DNA from: Hansfordia pulvinata
Lineage: Eukaryota > Ascomycota > Sordariomycetes > Xylariales
Assembly: GCA_006538405.1 (NCBI GenBank)
Contig: BJKQ01000001.1
Coordinates: 2,294,001 to 2,358,000, forward strand
Direction of reading: 5' to 3'
DNA: 64,000 nucleotides
This document shows positions 1-10,625 of this stretch, piece by piece (the first letter of the stretch is position 1; the number at the start of each line of letters is the position of its first letter). The notes beneath the pieces are model-generated. The model worked only from the letters and a program-made list of their open reading frames with translations. It was not told the origin of the DNA and made no database searches. A program made the translations under genes and the position numbers.

Positions 1-995
1 AATCTCACTGGCCGAGAGCCTCAGGGATTGCGCCTATGAGTTCAGGGAGAGTTCATCGCCACGCACGTCTGTGTAATGGTGCCGAGCTCTCTGGGCCCTT
101 GGAGGCACACAGCACGGCCAACCTCCGCCAGGATAGCTGCACAGATCGATCAAGCTCAAACAAGGGATCTCATCGGACATGCATACTCTTATGGGCGACG
201 GACGCCGAAGTCAGCAAGCCTTGCCGGCCAGAAAGCTAACTTACCTAGTACCAGGCAGTACCAGGGCTCTGCTCTGGCTCATAACGCCATCGCTCACAGT
301 GGCACGATGGTCGCAAGTCGCTGTGTCACTGGGCGAGCGAGTCGAGGCCTTTCGAGTGCTCTGCTTGCCCGACTCCCAGGGGGCGCGCGAGGTCATCGGA
401 TGAACCCTTGGCCAGCGCCTCAAACCTATCCATGCAGCAACCCATGCAAGCCATGAGCTGATCCTCTATCACTTAGGCCCTCGCTGCCGTCAGAGAATCA
501 TATATCAGATGGGAGCTGGGAGGACGCCTTTGCAACAGCAAGGGAAGCGGGCACCCGTCTTTCCCACGCAGTCTCAACATGCTTGATGAGGGAGCCCCCT
601 TCATCTTGACGGAAGCAACCCTATCTCCGCAGAAAGATGATGAGCGAATATTTGGGCCTCTCTACCGATGACAAGAGCCCACTGAACTACCACTCCGCTC
701 AAGAAACGCCCCTCCTAGACTGGCCCCTGTGATGTCGAATTTGTTGTGAGCTGTCGCCATCACGATTCTCGCAACACGGACCAAGCCAAGGCCAGGGAGG
801 CCAGGTTCTTGGGGGCGATGACGGTCGGCGACGCATGAGGCCTTGATAAAAGGACCTGGTTCTTCGAGAGGGATAACCACTCCTGATTTCTCTTGTTTGG
901 CGCAGGATCGAATGATCTCCTACCATCTACGCTTACTGGTCGGTCGGAATATCGTACCACAAGACAGCATCGACCCAAGACGCAGCGCCACCATC
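1..995. other. Non-coding sequence upstream of the xlnR-like gene
   Basis: No open frame here has coding character. The short frames overlap on both strands and resemble nothing I know. The last part is presumably the promoter and 5' leader of the gene starting at 996. Confidence 0.6.
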
Positions 996-1074
996 ATGGA
1001 CGATGACAGCAGGTTGTTCGGGATGATGCCGTCCGCCCAAGCAGGCAACCGCTTCGGCCCCCAAGAGACACCGT

Positions 1075-1116
<42 letters not shown>

Positions 1117-1297
1117 TACCGCAACAACAGCTTTACTCCAGCAACCCCTACCCTGGCCAGGCGGAAAGAAGTCGACAGATGCATGGTGCGCAGGGCAGGT
1201 TCAGCAGCGCTGGCGCCGTCGCGAGCCAGCACGGGATGGCGCATCTCCACCAGCACGTCGGCATCCAGATCCCTTACCCGACTCAGGCCCCTCAAAC

Positions 1298-1336
<39 letters not shown>

Positions 1337-2462
1337 GCACCATCATCACCTGGTTAGCCGCCGGCGCCACTCATTCGCGGCACCCCCGACAGCGGGCACG
1401 AGTACAGGCAGTGGGCCAGCTCCCACGCGGAGACGCATCAGCCGCGCCTGCGACCAGTGCAATCAGCTCCGGACCAAGTGCGACGGGAAGAACCCGTGCT
1501 TCCACTGTACAGGTGCGTAGTATGTGCGACAAATATGGGACCGGTTGGCGAGTAAGCAAGGCGAGAAGGGTAGAAAGGGGGCAAAGATGGCAGAGGTGGA
1601 GTGAGAGCGCCGGGCATTGTGTACGGACGTGCGCCCCGTGTGTCGTGCTGCCCGATATACTTTCACCTCTCATCTCGTGTGCAAGCTGACAGAATCCCCA
1701 TCTCCCCGTCTCTCACCCCCTCAGAATTTGGTCTTGTCTGCGAGTACGTGCGCGAGCGCAAGAAGCGAGGGAAGACGTCACGCAAGGACCTGGCCGAGCA
1801 GGCGGCCGCAGCAGCACAGGCTGCTGCCGCCCAGGCGCACGCAATCACCGTGGGGACGCACGAGAGGCATCAGTACCAACATCAGCAGCCGCCGGCCAGC
1901 TCATCCTCGCACGGAACCACGAGCCCCTTCAGCGAGGCAGCCTCTTCCTCGAACCGCATAAGCCAGTCCATGGACGGAGGTGGCAACAGCAACAACAGCG
2001 AGATTGGTGTGGACGGCGTCCCGAGGCCCCCCCTGGGCTTTCACCCCAAGTTCCACGAGGCGATGGCCGAGATGGCCTCGGCGGGGGACGACGTGGACGT
2101 GGATGTGGATGTGGATGTGGATTTGGGTGTGGACGACTTTGGGTGCATGCGGCGCATGGACGCCCAGGGGTTCGAGGTCGCCGCTCCAGGCGTGTCCCAC
2201 GGCGCACCAGAGACCGCCGATTGCAACCCCTTTATATCTCTTCAGAGCGCAGCGAGCAGCTACACAGACCTCCACGACCACCACCAGTATGGATTCCCTG
2301 AGCTGGTGCCGGGCGGCTTCTCCTCGGTGCCTGTCCCGATCCGCACCGGACTGGGTTACATAGACGCCTGCCCCTCCGTCAAAGAAGAGCCGCCGTCCTG
2401 GCGAACTGTATCCTCGCCACCTCAGCACTACCAGCAACAGCATCCGATGGGCCAGGTGCCTT

Positions 2463-2551
<89 letters not shown>

Positions 2552-4743
2552 TACCATCAGCAACACCATCAGCAACACCACCAGTCTCGATACCCTGTTC
2601 TTGACCCGTTGATGCCGTACATCGACGACATCATACCGATGACCGAAGCCTGCGACCTGGTGGACGCGTATTTTGCCAGCTCGTCGTCCAGCGGAGCCGC
2701 CCACCCGGATTGCCCCTACGTGCTTAGCTTCCTCTTCCGCAAGCGCTCGTTCCTCCATCCCAGCAGGCCCCGGCGCTGCCAGCCCGCCCTGCTGGCCAGC
2801 ATGCTCTGGGTTGCGGCGGCCGCGTCAACCGCGACAGGGAGGATAGGCGGCGGGGCGCAGCCTGGCCCGTCGCCCAGAGCCTGTCAGGCACTGCTGGAGT
2901 TAACCATCAGCCTGCTCAACCCCCTGACCCACGCGGCTGATTCGTCGACGCAGGCAGCGGAGGCGGCCGCGGTGGGCTTCGAGTCGGTGGTAGCCGGGCA
3001 AGCCACGTTCGACGACGTCGTCACGTACGTGCACGTGGCTACGGTGCTGTCGGCGAGTGGGAGTCACGGCGCGAGCACGAGGTGGTGGGCTGCCGCGTTG
3101 TCGCTGGCGCGCGAGCTGCGGCTGGGCCACGAGCTCCCCCGCCACGACGACGAAGCTGCATCTCGACAGGCGAAGGAGGGTGACTACGCGAGAAAGGCGG
3201 CGGGATACGTGCCAGGTAAGTCTGTTCGACCGGCCAATCCTGGGCGACGGTTGTGCTGTGACCGCATAATGGGTCTGTCGTCAGTCCCTTCGCCACGCCT
3301 GTGAAGACTAGAGGCAATGCTAATGCCAGTGATGATCCCACAGCAATAACAGTTCCCACAGAGGAGCATCGCGAGGAGCGACGGCGCGTCTGGTGGCTGC
3401 TGTACGCACTGGATCGTCACCTGGCGCTGTGCTACAACCGGCCTCTGTGCCTCCTCGACGCCGAGTGCACGAGGCTCCTGCGGCCCATGGACGAGACGGA
3501 CTGGCAGAACGGCAACTTTGCCGGCTGTACATACTCTGCAGCAGCACCCGAGCCCCGCGATCGGCTCCAGTCAGTCAGCAGCAACAGCAGCAGCACCGGC
3601 AGTACCAGCGGAAAAGGGAGGAAGAGTAGGAGGGGGAGGAGGCAACGACATGCCGGCGCAGGACCCGAGTGTGTCGGCCGCGGCGTGTTTGGATGGCTCG
3701 TGCCGCTCGCGGCGATTCTGGGCGATGTTGTCGACCTGCACCACGCGAAGAGGAGCCCTCTCCGGGGATGGGGAGGAGCAGCGGTGCCGCCGCCGTCGTC
3801 GTCGTCTTTGGCCCCGCCGCCGCCGCCGCCATCGTCCCCAGGGCCCTCTCCTTCCACCAGGCAGATGGGGGGCCAGGGACAGGGCTGGTGGCGACACTGG
3901 TGGCAGGATCAGCGCCGAGGCGAAATCATCCAGTGTCTCGATGTGTTAGGCCAGAGCCTGGGCGGCGTGCTGGCCGCCGGAGGCACCGCGAGGGAGGACG
4001 CGATGGCCGCGGCGTACGGCGCGCACGCAATGCATGTGCTGCATATCCTTCTGGCGGATCGGTGGGACCCGTGCAAGCTGCTCGGCGCCGACGACGAAGA
4101 TGAAGATAACCCCAGCTACGACCACGGCAACGACGAGGAGGAGGATGCGGGGACGGCCATGGCCCCAACGACGGGCGGGCTGGCCGATGCGCAATGGCAC
4201 GCCGTTGCTGCCGCGAGAGCCGTGGGCGACATACTCGACCTCGACCCCCTCCTCGAGCACACGCCCTTCTTCTTCGGCCCCTACCTTCTGCACGGCGCCT
4301 ATATGCTGCTGTTCATGGCTGTCAATGGCGAGCTACTGGGGCGAGATCCCAGTGGCGAAGACGGCGAGTCCGAAGAGAAGACGGGGCGGATAGGAGAGAC
4401 AGGGACCGTGGCTCACGCCTGCGAGGTCGTTGCTCGGGCGCTCGACGTCGGCGTGCCGATGCTGGATCCGGACTATCAGGTGTGTATGGCAAACGTGACG
4501 GAACCCCCATTATCACTCGCCGCTGGGGCTGCCCTCGGCGCATCCTGCATGAGATGACGTGAGAAACGAAGGCCAACCGCTGACTGACTGCATCTTTTCT
4601 GACAGCGGACTCTAAGCAGCATGCTGCGCAACAGCGGCGGCGGGCAAGGCGGTGACACCAGTGGGGAATACCAGCACCAGATTCGACGCGAGATGATTGT
4701 GCTCTACCGCTGGACGGCGAGCGGACAGGGTCTGGTTGTTTGA
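996..4743 (+). CDS. xlnR: XlnR/XYR1-family Zn2Cys6 transcriptional activator, polyglutamine-rich
   Basis: Family members activate xylanase, cellulase and D-xylose catabolic genes. My model has four exons: 996-1512, 1725-3215, 3362-4479 and 4606-4743, about 1087 aa. The ATG at 996 lies in a good context (ccatcATGG). Intron 1 (GTGCGT...CAG) splits the zinc cluster; splicing restores [20 protein letters not shown] followed by TEFGLVC, the six-cysteine C6 pattern, and the basic RERKKRGK linker. Exon 2 holds the family blocks [16 protein letters not shown] and [14 protein letters not shown], and later [17 protein letters not shown]. Exon 3 holds [28 protein letters not shown] and [14 protein letters not shown]. 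Intron 3 (4480-4605) joins LDPDYQ to RTLSSMLRN and the terminal [12 protein letters not shown] motif. Intron 2 (3216 GTAAGT) has three in-frame acceptors ending at 3343, 3352 and 3361. Long Q, H, S, D and P runs make it longer and more divergent than usual, so it may be a paralogue of the canonical regulator. Confidence 0.87.
1077..1115 (+). repeat. CAG repeat coding 13 Gln in the xlnR-like gene
   Basis: Thirteen consecutive CAG codons lie upstream of the zinc cluster. Confidence 0.9.
1299..1337 (+). repeat. CAG/CAA tract coding 13 Gln then four His
   Basis: The tract is mostly CAG with two CAA interruptions, followed by CAC/CAT histidine codons, all in the reading frame of exon 1. Confidence 0.88.
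2465..2551 (+). repeat. 28 CAG plus one CAA, coding 29 Gln
   Basis: This is the longest trinucleotide array of the window. It is in frame in exon 2 between the disordered region and the middle homology region, and continues into a Q/H-rich segment. It is likely length-variable between strains (inference). Confidence 0.92.
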
Positions 4744-5303
4744 AGCCTAACAGGTAGACAAGGGGGGAGGCAGCAGGCAGCGAGTTACGCTGCAAAACCA
4801 ACACTCGCCCACAGGATCACGTGGCGCGACTAGGTCCAGGCAGACGTTGGCGATGGGGCGTTACTGATAGAAACTCAAGCCGTGTGCGTGCCTCAATGCA
4901 ACGTCGGAGATTCAAGTTCTCGCACGTACGCACCATGATGTCGTAACACGCGACCCCCTCCCCAACTACGAGTATTATTAGATTTTTAAGTGACCGGGGC
5001 GCTGCTACATAAAGATCAGTGTGCAGTACGTAGATATAAGATCAGTGGTCTCTTGGGACATGGAGTTACAGAGTGGCTGGAGGTTTCCGCTTTCTCATGG
5101 AGAGGCCTCGTCCAAAGCATCGGATCACTGCATTCACCGTTGCCAGCACTCATCACTTTGCCATGACTTCTGTCATCGTCCACCCAAGCTCTCTTCTCAG
5201 TCCTTGGAACATATCGGGAGCGAAGCCGGGTTGGCACGCATCTACAACCTCAAGCCCTCTCGGCCACTCGCACGCAACAGGCGTAGCAAAGCCCCGGCGC
5301 GCC
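4744..5303. other. Intergenic region between the xlnR-like gene and the secreted-protein gene
   Basis: It holds the 3' end of the upstream gene and the presumed promoter of the next. The reading frame open from 5073 runs into the 5304 gene without stop, but its first part lacks protein character. No other gene is seen. Confidence 0.55.
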
Positions 5304-6545
5304 ATGCATTTGCCGCGTCTCCTGTTTCTTCTCCTCGGGCTGGCCATCAGCGTCCACGCGCTGCCTTCCAGGCAGTCAAAAGACCAGGAAGGTGCATCAT
5401 GGGCCAGCCGCCAGAAGACGAAGATCAGCATGTTAAAGACCAACCCGAAGGGGTTCTTCAAGACATTCTGGAAAGGGTCCCGAACCAGGACACAGGCGGT
5501 CCCAGTCGCAAAGACACTGCACTCCAGCAGCGAGGTGGGAGACGTCGGGCCGACGGGCGACTGGATCTCGGGCAAGAAGATCCACGGCGCGGAAAATGGG
5601 AATGTGCCCGCAACGCTGAGCGACAACCCCGAGCTGACCAGGCTTCTCGAGGAAGAGCCAGCCGAGGACGTGGCCAAGAAGACCAAGGCTTTCCTTCCGC
5701 TCGTGCACAAGCTCAACGAGCAAAAGAACGACGAGGATCTCGAGCTGACCCTTGTCGACGTGACGGGAAAGGAGCGCACAGCGTTCAAATTTAAGAGGCT
5801 GAACGGCGGCGGCACCAAGTCAGCCTATTCGTTCCGGTGGAAGGATGACGAAGACGGGGAGCAGGACCGGGTTCTCCTCCTCGGAAACCCGCTCGACGTC
5901 GGCATCCTCATGTGGAAGCGAGTCGTGAACGAGGAGCTGCAGGCGGTTCACCAGATCCGCGCCTTGGGGGTCCAGACTGTAGATCTCCAGCTGACGGCTT
6001 GCCGGTGGTCCTACAAGGGGGAAGACGACAACAAGGCCGACGACGACGACCAGTTCTGGGTCCCCGCTCTCCTGAGCCGGGACTTTGCCTCCTACAGCAA
6101 CGGCAACAGCGCCCAATACGTGATTGACGGCAAGAATGGCCTCTTCTCCCACGTCCCGCAAGAGGGCTGGACAAAGATCCTGAACGGCCAGAAGCCGACC
6201 GACTTGGGGGTTTGGGAGAGGCTACTTCGGCCAGCAGTGGCAGACATCAAGACATTGACCAAGCATGGCTGGAGCGTGACAGGAGACCGGGCGAACTACA
6301 TCCTGGATCTCGAGGGCGAGTCGCCTTCCCTCCACGTATTCATGTTCGACTTTGCAAGTAAGAAAGGTCCGGCCTGGTGGGTGCAAGGCGCCAAGAAGAA
6401 GGTGAAAAGACCAGAGGTCAGCAGACCTGCGGCTGTCGATACGCTCGTTGATAGTGTAATGATAGGTGCAGAGGATGCCTTGGGTCTGTCCATGAACAGC
6501 CTACGCGATGTTAAAAAGCGGCTTGTCCAGAAATTGGCGACATGA
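5304..6545 (+). CDS. Secreted protein with weak kinase-like features
   Basis: Single-exon gene, 413 aa from the ATG at 5304. I chose this start over the upstream in-frame ATG at 5073 because it opens directly onto a signal peptide: MHLPRLLFLLLGLAISVHA with probable cleavage near residue 19. A basic, disordered stretch follows to about residue 145. The remainder looks like a divergent protein-kinase fold: a glycine-rich segment LNGGGTKSAYSF near 166-177, a helix-like MWKRVVNEELQAVHQIRALGV, then HGWSVTGDRANYIL near 321-334 (like an H/G-D-x-x-N catalytic loop) and FMFDFA near 347-352 in place of DFG. The usual beta-3 lysine is not obvious, so it may be a pseudokinase. I recognise no named family. 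Secretion and the lack of housekeeping homologues would fit an effector or extracellular role; that is inference only. Confidence 0.75.
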   Translation: MHLPRLLFLLLGLAISVHALPSRQSKDQEGASWASRQKTKISMLKTNPKGFFKTFWKGSRTRTQAVPVAKTLHSSSEVGDVGPTGDWISGKKIHGAENGNVPATLSDNPELTRLLEEEPAEDVAKKTKAFLPLVHKLNEQKNDEDLELTLVDVTGKERTAFKFKRLNGGGTKSAYSFRWKDDEDGEQDRVLLLGNPLDVGILMWKRVVNEELQAVHQIRALGVQTVDLQLTACRWSYKGEDDNKADDDDQFWVPALLSRDFASYSNGNSAQYVIDGKNGLFSHVPQEGWTKILNGQKPTDLGVWERLLRPAVADIKTLTKHGWSVTGDRANYILDLEGESPSLHVFMFDFASKKGPAWWVQGAKKKVKRPEVSRPAAVDTLVDSVMIGAEDALGLSMNSLRDVKKRLVQKLAT

Positions 6546-9500
6546 GGAAGAACGAGGGGCTCTCAATACACACAATGACCATGTCCATAGCAGCCCAGCC
6601 CACAGAACGAGGACCATCGAAGTGATGATTCTCATCAACATCAACGGAAGAGAGTTTCTCTTGAGCGCAAGGGCACCACCCGCACGTAGCCCTGAGATCG
6701 AGAGGGCGACTGTGCAGTTCCCAAATTCGTGCCTTGCGCCCACTGCCCTGCCCTCCGCTCCCCAGGCTCCTTGCTGGCCGTGGAGAATTGTAGTGCTTTC
6801 TGCGAGTGAGCAGAAAGCTACCCGGGTAGATAGAGAGGAGACTGCCGCAGTGTGGATCCAAGAGATCTTTTACATGAAACCCGAGATATATGTGGGACAG
6901 TTTCAGGGCGCAACGCATGAGTGGCTTCCGGAGACACGCAAAGACGCGCGAAGGGTAGCCTTGTATCGAGGAAAGACCAGGCGAGCAGAGTCCGCGATCG
7001 GATGCCGGGCTGTAACTTGGACGCCCACACGTTGAATGTTCGTTGATTGAAAGGCTCTCATGTACGGACACGCTGGTATCACCCGTTCCGGCACTCTTGC
7101 CGTTGCTGATGCGAGCCACTTTGCCGCGCGGCCCGGCGATCATCGAAAGCTTGACAAGTTCAACAGATATCGTAAAGAAGGGGGGGGAAGGTCTGGAAAA
7201 GGAGGTCCAGAGATTTTGATCAGCTCGCCATCCAAAACATGGAGCTGGCCGCCATGACGCAACCTCATGTCCAGTCAGGTCTAGAGGAAGCAAGAGAACG
7301 CCGCCCACCCTTTACGTCTCAGAGACGCTGATCAGGTGTCCTCCTTGCCATTACACAAGCACGAGACGGAGGCAATTACGCGACGGTTCAAGGGAACGAA
7401 AAGCCACCAGACGTACTCGGTAGTCCTCGTACAGGGTCCAAGGAGGTCCCGGCTTGCGGTGGGATCGGCGAGGAAGTGCTTTGCTCTCGTGGCGGTTGAT
7501 TCATGCACAGCTATTGGCAACCGTCGGGGCTGGGCCGGTCAACAAAGACAGCCCGACGACCGCGCCACAGTGCGATATTCTTTGGAAACCTAGAGTGGGC
7601 TGTGCGACATTTTGGCCGTCAACGTGGATGGGAAACCCGAGAAGGCCGAGCGAGCGCTGTATTGGTCATGCTTGTTGGTGTCTCGCATCGTACGCGTCTG
7701 GAGGAAGACAGCCCTTGTTGCGGATGGTGGCCAGTGCGCGGGTGGGCGTGGGCACGGGCACGGGCAGCCATGATCAATCAGAAACAGGCAAAAGGTGTTT
7801 GCTGCTCCTCGCAAGATTCGGCCAGCCGGTCGGTCGGTCGCTGGCTGGCTGGCATAGTCACAGTGGACAGTGAGGCAGCAAGCGCGTCTTGAACTGGGGA
7901 GGATCAGGGCCAGGACAGCAGAGGAAAGGAAGACTACCAGCCTTCCTCCCTCCCTCCCCTGGCGCACCGTCGTGCTCAGGAGACCCCGACGGGGAGGAAT
8001 ACACCCGTAATCGTCCCCAGTTGGCCTGTCTGTCTGTTTCTGGCCCGTCAAGGCACGACCGACCGACCGACAGGCAGACAGCAGGAAGCACTGGGGATTC
8101 CTGCGCGCGTGCCGAGCCGGGCTGGGGTAGCGCGGTCTGGGGAAGAGAGTCGTGTGCGCAATCCTTTGGCGTTTCGCCAGGCCAGGCCGGGTCAGGTTCA
8201 GGGAGCGGGAGTGTCGACAAGACAGGCAGAAGTGGGCGGCGGGTTGGATTCGATCCAATGGCTGTGCCGTGTTGTGATTGATTGATTGATGGCAGGATCA
8301 TGAATGGCGGGCGTGTGTGCTGGTGCTGGTTCTGGTGCTTGGTTTCCTCCACTGGCGGGAAGGATGGGGCGGAAGGGTCCGCGCAGCTAAGTTTGGAGCT
8401 GACCGGGGCTTCCAGGCTGAGACAGAGCAGCTCCAGCGCCAGGAGGGTTGGGTAGGTACCTAACTCGTAGGCAGGTACCTACATGTGCCGAAAGGTGAGG
8501 TGACTGGAGGTCGCCGATTGATTGTTTGGGGGATTTCAAGGCCAGCCGTTTCCCAAGGTACCTACCAGGTTTGTCACCTCACCTTTGAAGGCACGAGTAA
8601 ACACGAGTGTCATGTATCCATTCTGATGGGCTACAGGAACCTATACGGAGTGCATCACTCTCAGAACTATGGGGGCGAAGTAGCTGGATCTCCTGCTTGC
8701 GAACCGTCGCTTGCGGCCACCGATGAGAGAAGTCAAGCAAAAAGGGGAAGCCGCCATTCATCAGCTCCCGGGCAGGGGCAAGTGCGTCCGATGCATGTAC
8801 TCGTACTTGTACCTAGCACAGGGCTGGCAGCCACCGCATCTAACGCGATTGGGCATGACATCATCATCTCTCACCCTCACACTCGCCCTCGCCTGGGCCT
8901 CACTCCACGACGACGACCCGGATGCCGTCCTTCTGGCTCGGCCCACGATCCCTCCCACATCCCAAACCTGCCGATCCCCGTCTGCCCGCGCCACCAACTC
9001 GTCTCGCAATGATGGCATTCCAATTTCGCCTCCGTCCCCTGGCAACAATCGGGAAAGCGCCGTAGCGCCCTGCTCATGACCCCAGGCTTGGCTCACCACC
9101 AAAACACATCCTAGACTGCGATGCTCCCCCTCCACCCATACCCGTACCCTTCCCTGGCTTAGCTCGCCCGTCCGCCTCGTACGAGTATCCGTGTCGCATT
9201 ACGTTGTACAAAGGACGGGATCCATGGCACCATGGGTTAGCTCCGGTCGTCAGCGGCGGCGGCAGAAGCAACAGAAGCAACACCAGCGCCAGTAGGATGG
9301 AACCAAGGGGCTCCGAGCATGGGCCACAAGCCATTGGGCGTGGCTCTTGGCCTCCCCCGGCGACTACTCGTGCGCAGACAGGCACGCACGTCCGCACCCA
9401 TGCCTGCATGTAGTCAAGCCTCTCGCCCATCCCCCAAGTGTATTAATAGAGATGCCTCTGGTCTTCTCGCATGCCCTGCCTGCGTGCCCACGATCGATCT

Positions 9501-9634
9501 TCTTGCCACCTTTCTCGTCTTTGGTCTGACCTGCAGCTTCGCTCCCACGCCTATCCTCCAAACTCCCATGCCAACTCATCAAGTCTCTCTCCGCATTCTG
9601 TGATCCTTCGGGGCACCCATATAAGTTCTTTGGT
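6546..9634. other. 3.1 kb without a supported gene
   Basis: Several frames over 120 aa on both strands overlap one another and have compositional bias but no recognisable domain. It contains small tetranucleotide runs (GACC near 8058, GATT near 8275) and TAGGTACCTA-type elements near 8450-8480. It is probably long flanking and promoter DNA. Confidence 0.5.
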
Positions 9635-10189
9635 ATGCAGCCTCGAGAGAAACGAGTCAGCTTCTCATCGGAGCTCGACACCATCCCCAACATCAAGAAG
9701 AAAGCCCCGGAAAGATCCCTCGCCAAAATGGGCAGACACGGCGACAACTTCTCCCCCTCCAACGACCGCGCCGTCATTCCCGGCGGCCTCTCCAAGAAGG
9801 AGAAGGACCGCAAGGCCCGCAAGGAGATCGAAAAGCACAACCCCTTTGGCTATGTCGAGCCCATCCTCGTCACCTGCCTGGGCATCGGCCTCATCTGGAA
9901 CGTCGAGAAGATGATCAAGGACAAGTCCGAGGCCAACCACAAGATGGAGAAGGAGAAGGAACAAAAGGAAGCTCGCCGCCGCCAACGCCAGCAGAGAGAC
10001 GGCCCGAGCAGCAGCAGGGACCGCGGCTTTCAGGACAGCGAGGACGACGAGTCGGACAGGTCGTCGTCCCGCGACAGCCGCTACTCCCGCGGCTCCTACG
10101 ACAGGCGCTATGACGACCGCTACGACGACCGCTACGACGACAGGAGAGGGCGCGACGGCCGGCGCGGCTCGCGGAGAGATTCTTTTTAA
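9635..10189 (+). CDS. Small basic protein with one hydrophobic segment
   Basis: Encodes 184 aa as drawn from the ATG at 9635. A second in-frame ATG at 9728 has the better context (gccaaaATGG) and begins MGRHGDNFSPSN; it could be the true start, giving 153 aa. The middle part KEIEKHNPFGYVEP leads into one hydrophobic segment (ILVTCLGIGLIW), then a highly charged K/E coiled-coil-like stretch and a C-terminal tail of S/R/D repeats with YDDR units. The pattern suggests a conserved small membrane-associated or tail-region protein of filamentous fungi. I know no function. It converges with the decarboxylase gene at 10626. Confidence 0.6.
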   Translation: MQPREKRVSFSSELDTIPNIKKKAPERSLAKMGRHGDNFSPSNDRAVIPGGLSKKEKDRKARKEIEKHNPFGYVEPILVTCLGIGLIWNVEKMIKDKSEANHKMEKEKEQKEARRRQRQQRDGPSSSRDRGFQDSEDDESDRSSSRDSRYSRGSYDRRYDDRYDDRYDDRRGRDGRRGSRRDSF

Positions 10190-10625
10190 GGCGCAATGCC
10201 TTGACACCGCGCCTTTTTTGGTTGACCCAATGAGGTCTCGGTTCTGTCGTGTATTTTTTTTTTTCCCTTTTTCTTTTCATCGGCTGTTTCTATTCGGGGT
10301 TCGCGAAACATCTGGATCTGGCGTGAACAATGGGCGATCTTTGAACGGCGTTTTCATGAGCGGGAATACAACAGATTATCTATACACACGGCAGCATTTG
10401 CAAGGCATATCGTCACCAATTCACAGTCATGAGAGGGGCGCGGGGGGACATTGGGAGGCTGACCAGGGTAGATGCAGACAGGCCCGTCCGAACGGCCAGA
10501 GACTCACATTCAACTCATATATGCCCCAATGTTGAGAGGAGGTTGAAATTCCATTCCGAATGAGATCTAGAAATCACGTGTGTACCCTGTATCTATCTTC
10601 CCTTGGTGCCTCTAGACCCCTGTGC
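10190..10625. other. Shared 3' region of two convergent genes
   Basis: It holds a T-rich tract at about 10251-10280 and no gene. It separates the small-protein gene (+) from the decarboxylase gene (-). Confidence 0.55.

Noticed and set aside
1901..2758. 285-aa minus-strand frame with a long Leu run
   Set aside because: It is the antisense shadow of the xlnR-like exon; CAG reads as CTG (Leu).
5073..5303. Upstream in-frame start of the secreted protein
   Set aside because: It would bury the signal peptide behind 77 residues with no protein character.
7590..8258. 222-aa minus-strand frame, with overlapping frames on both strands
   Set aside because: No domain, no splice pattern, competing frames of equal quality; looks like chance in GC-rich DNA.
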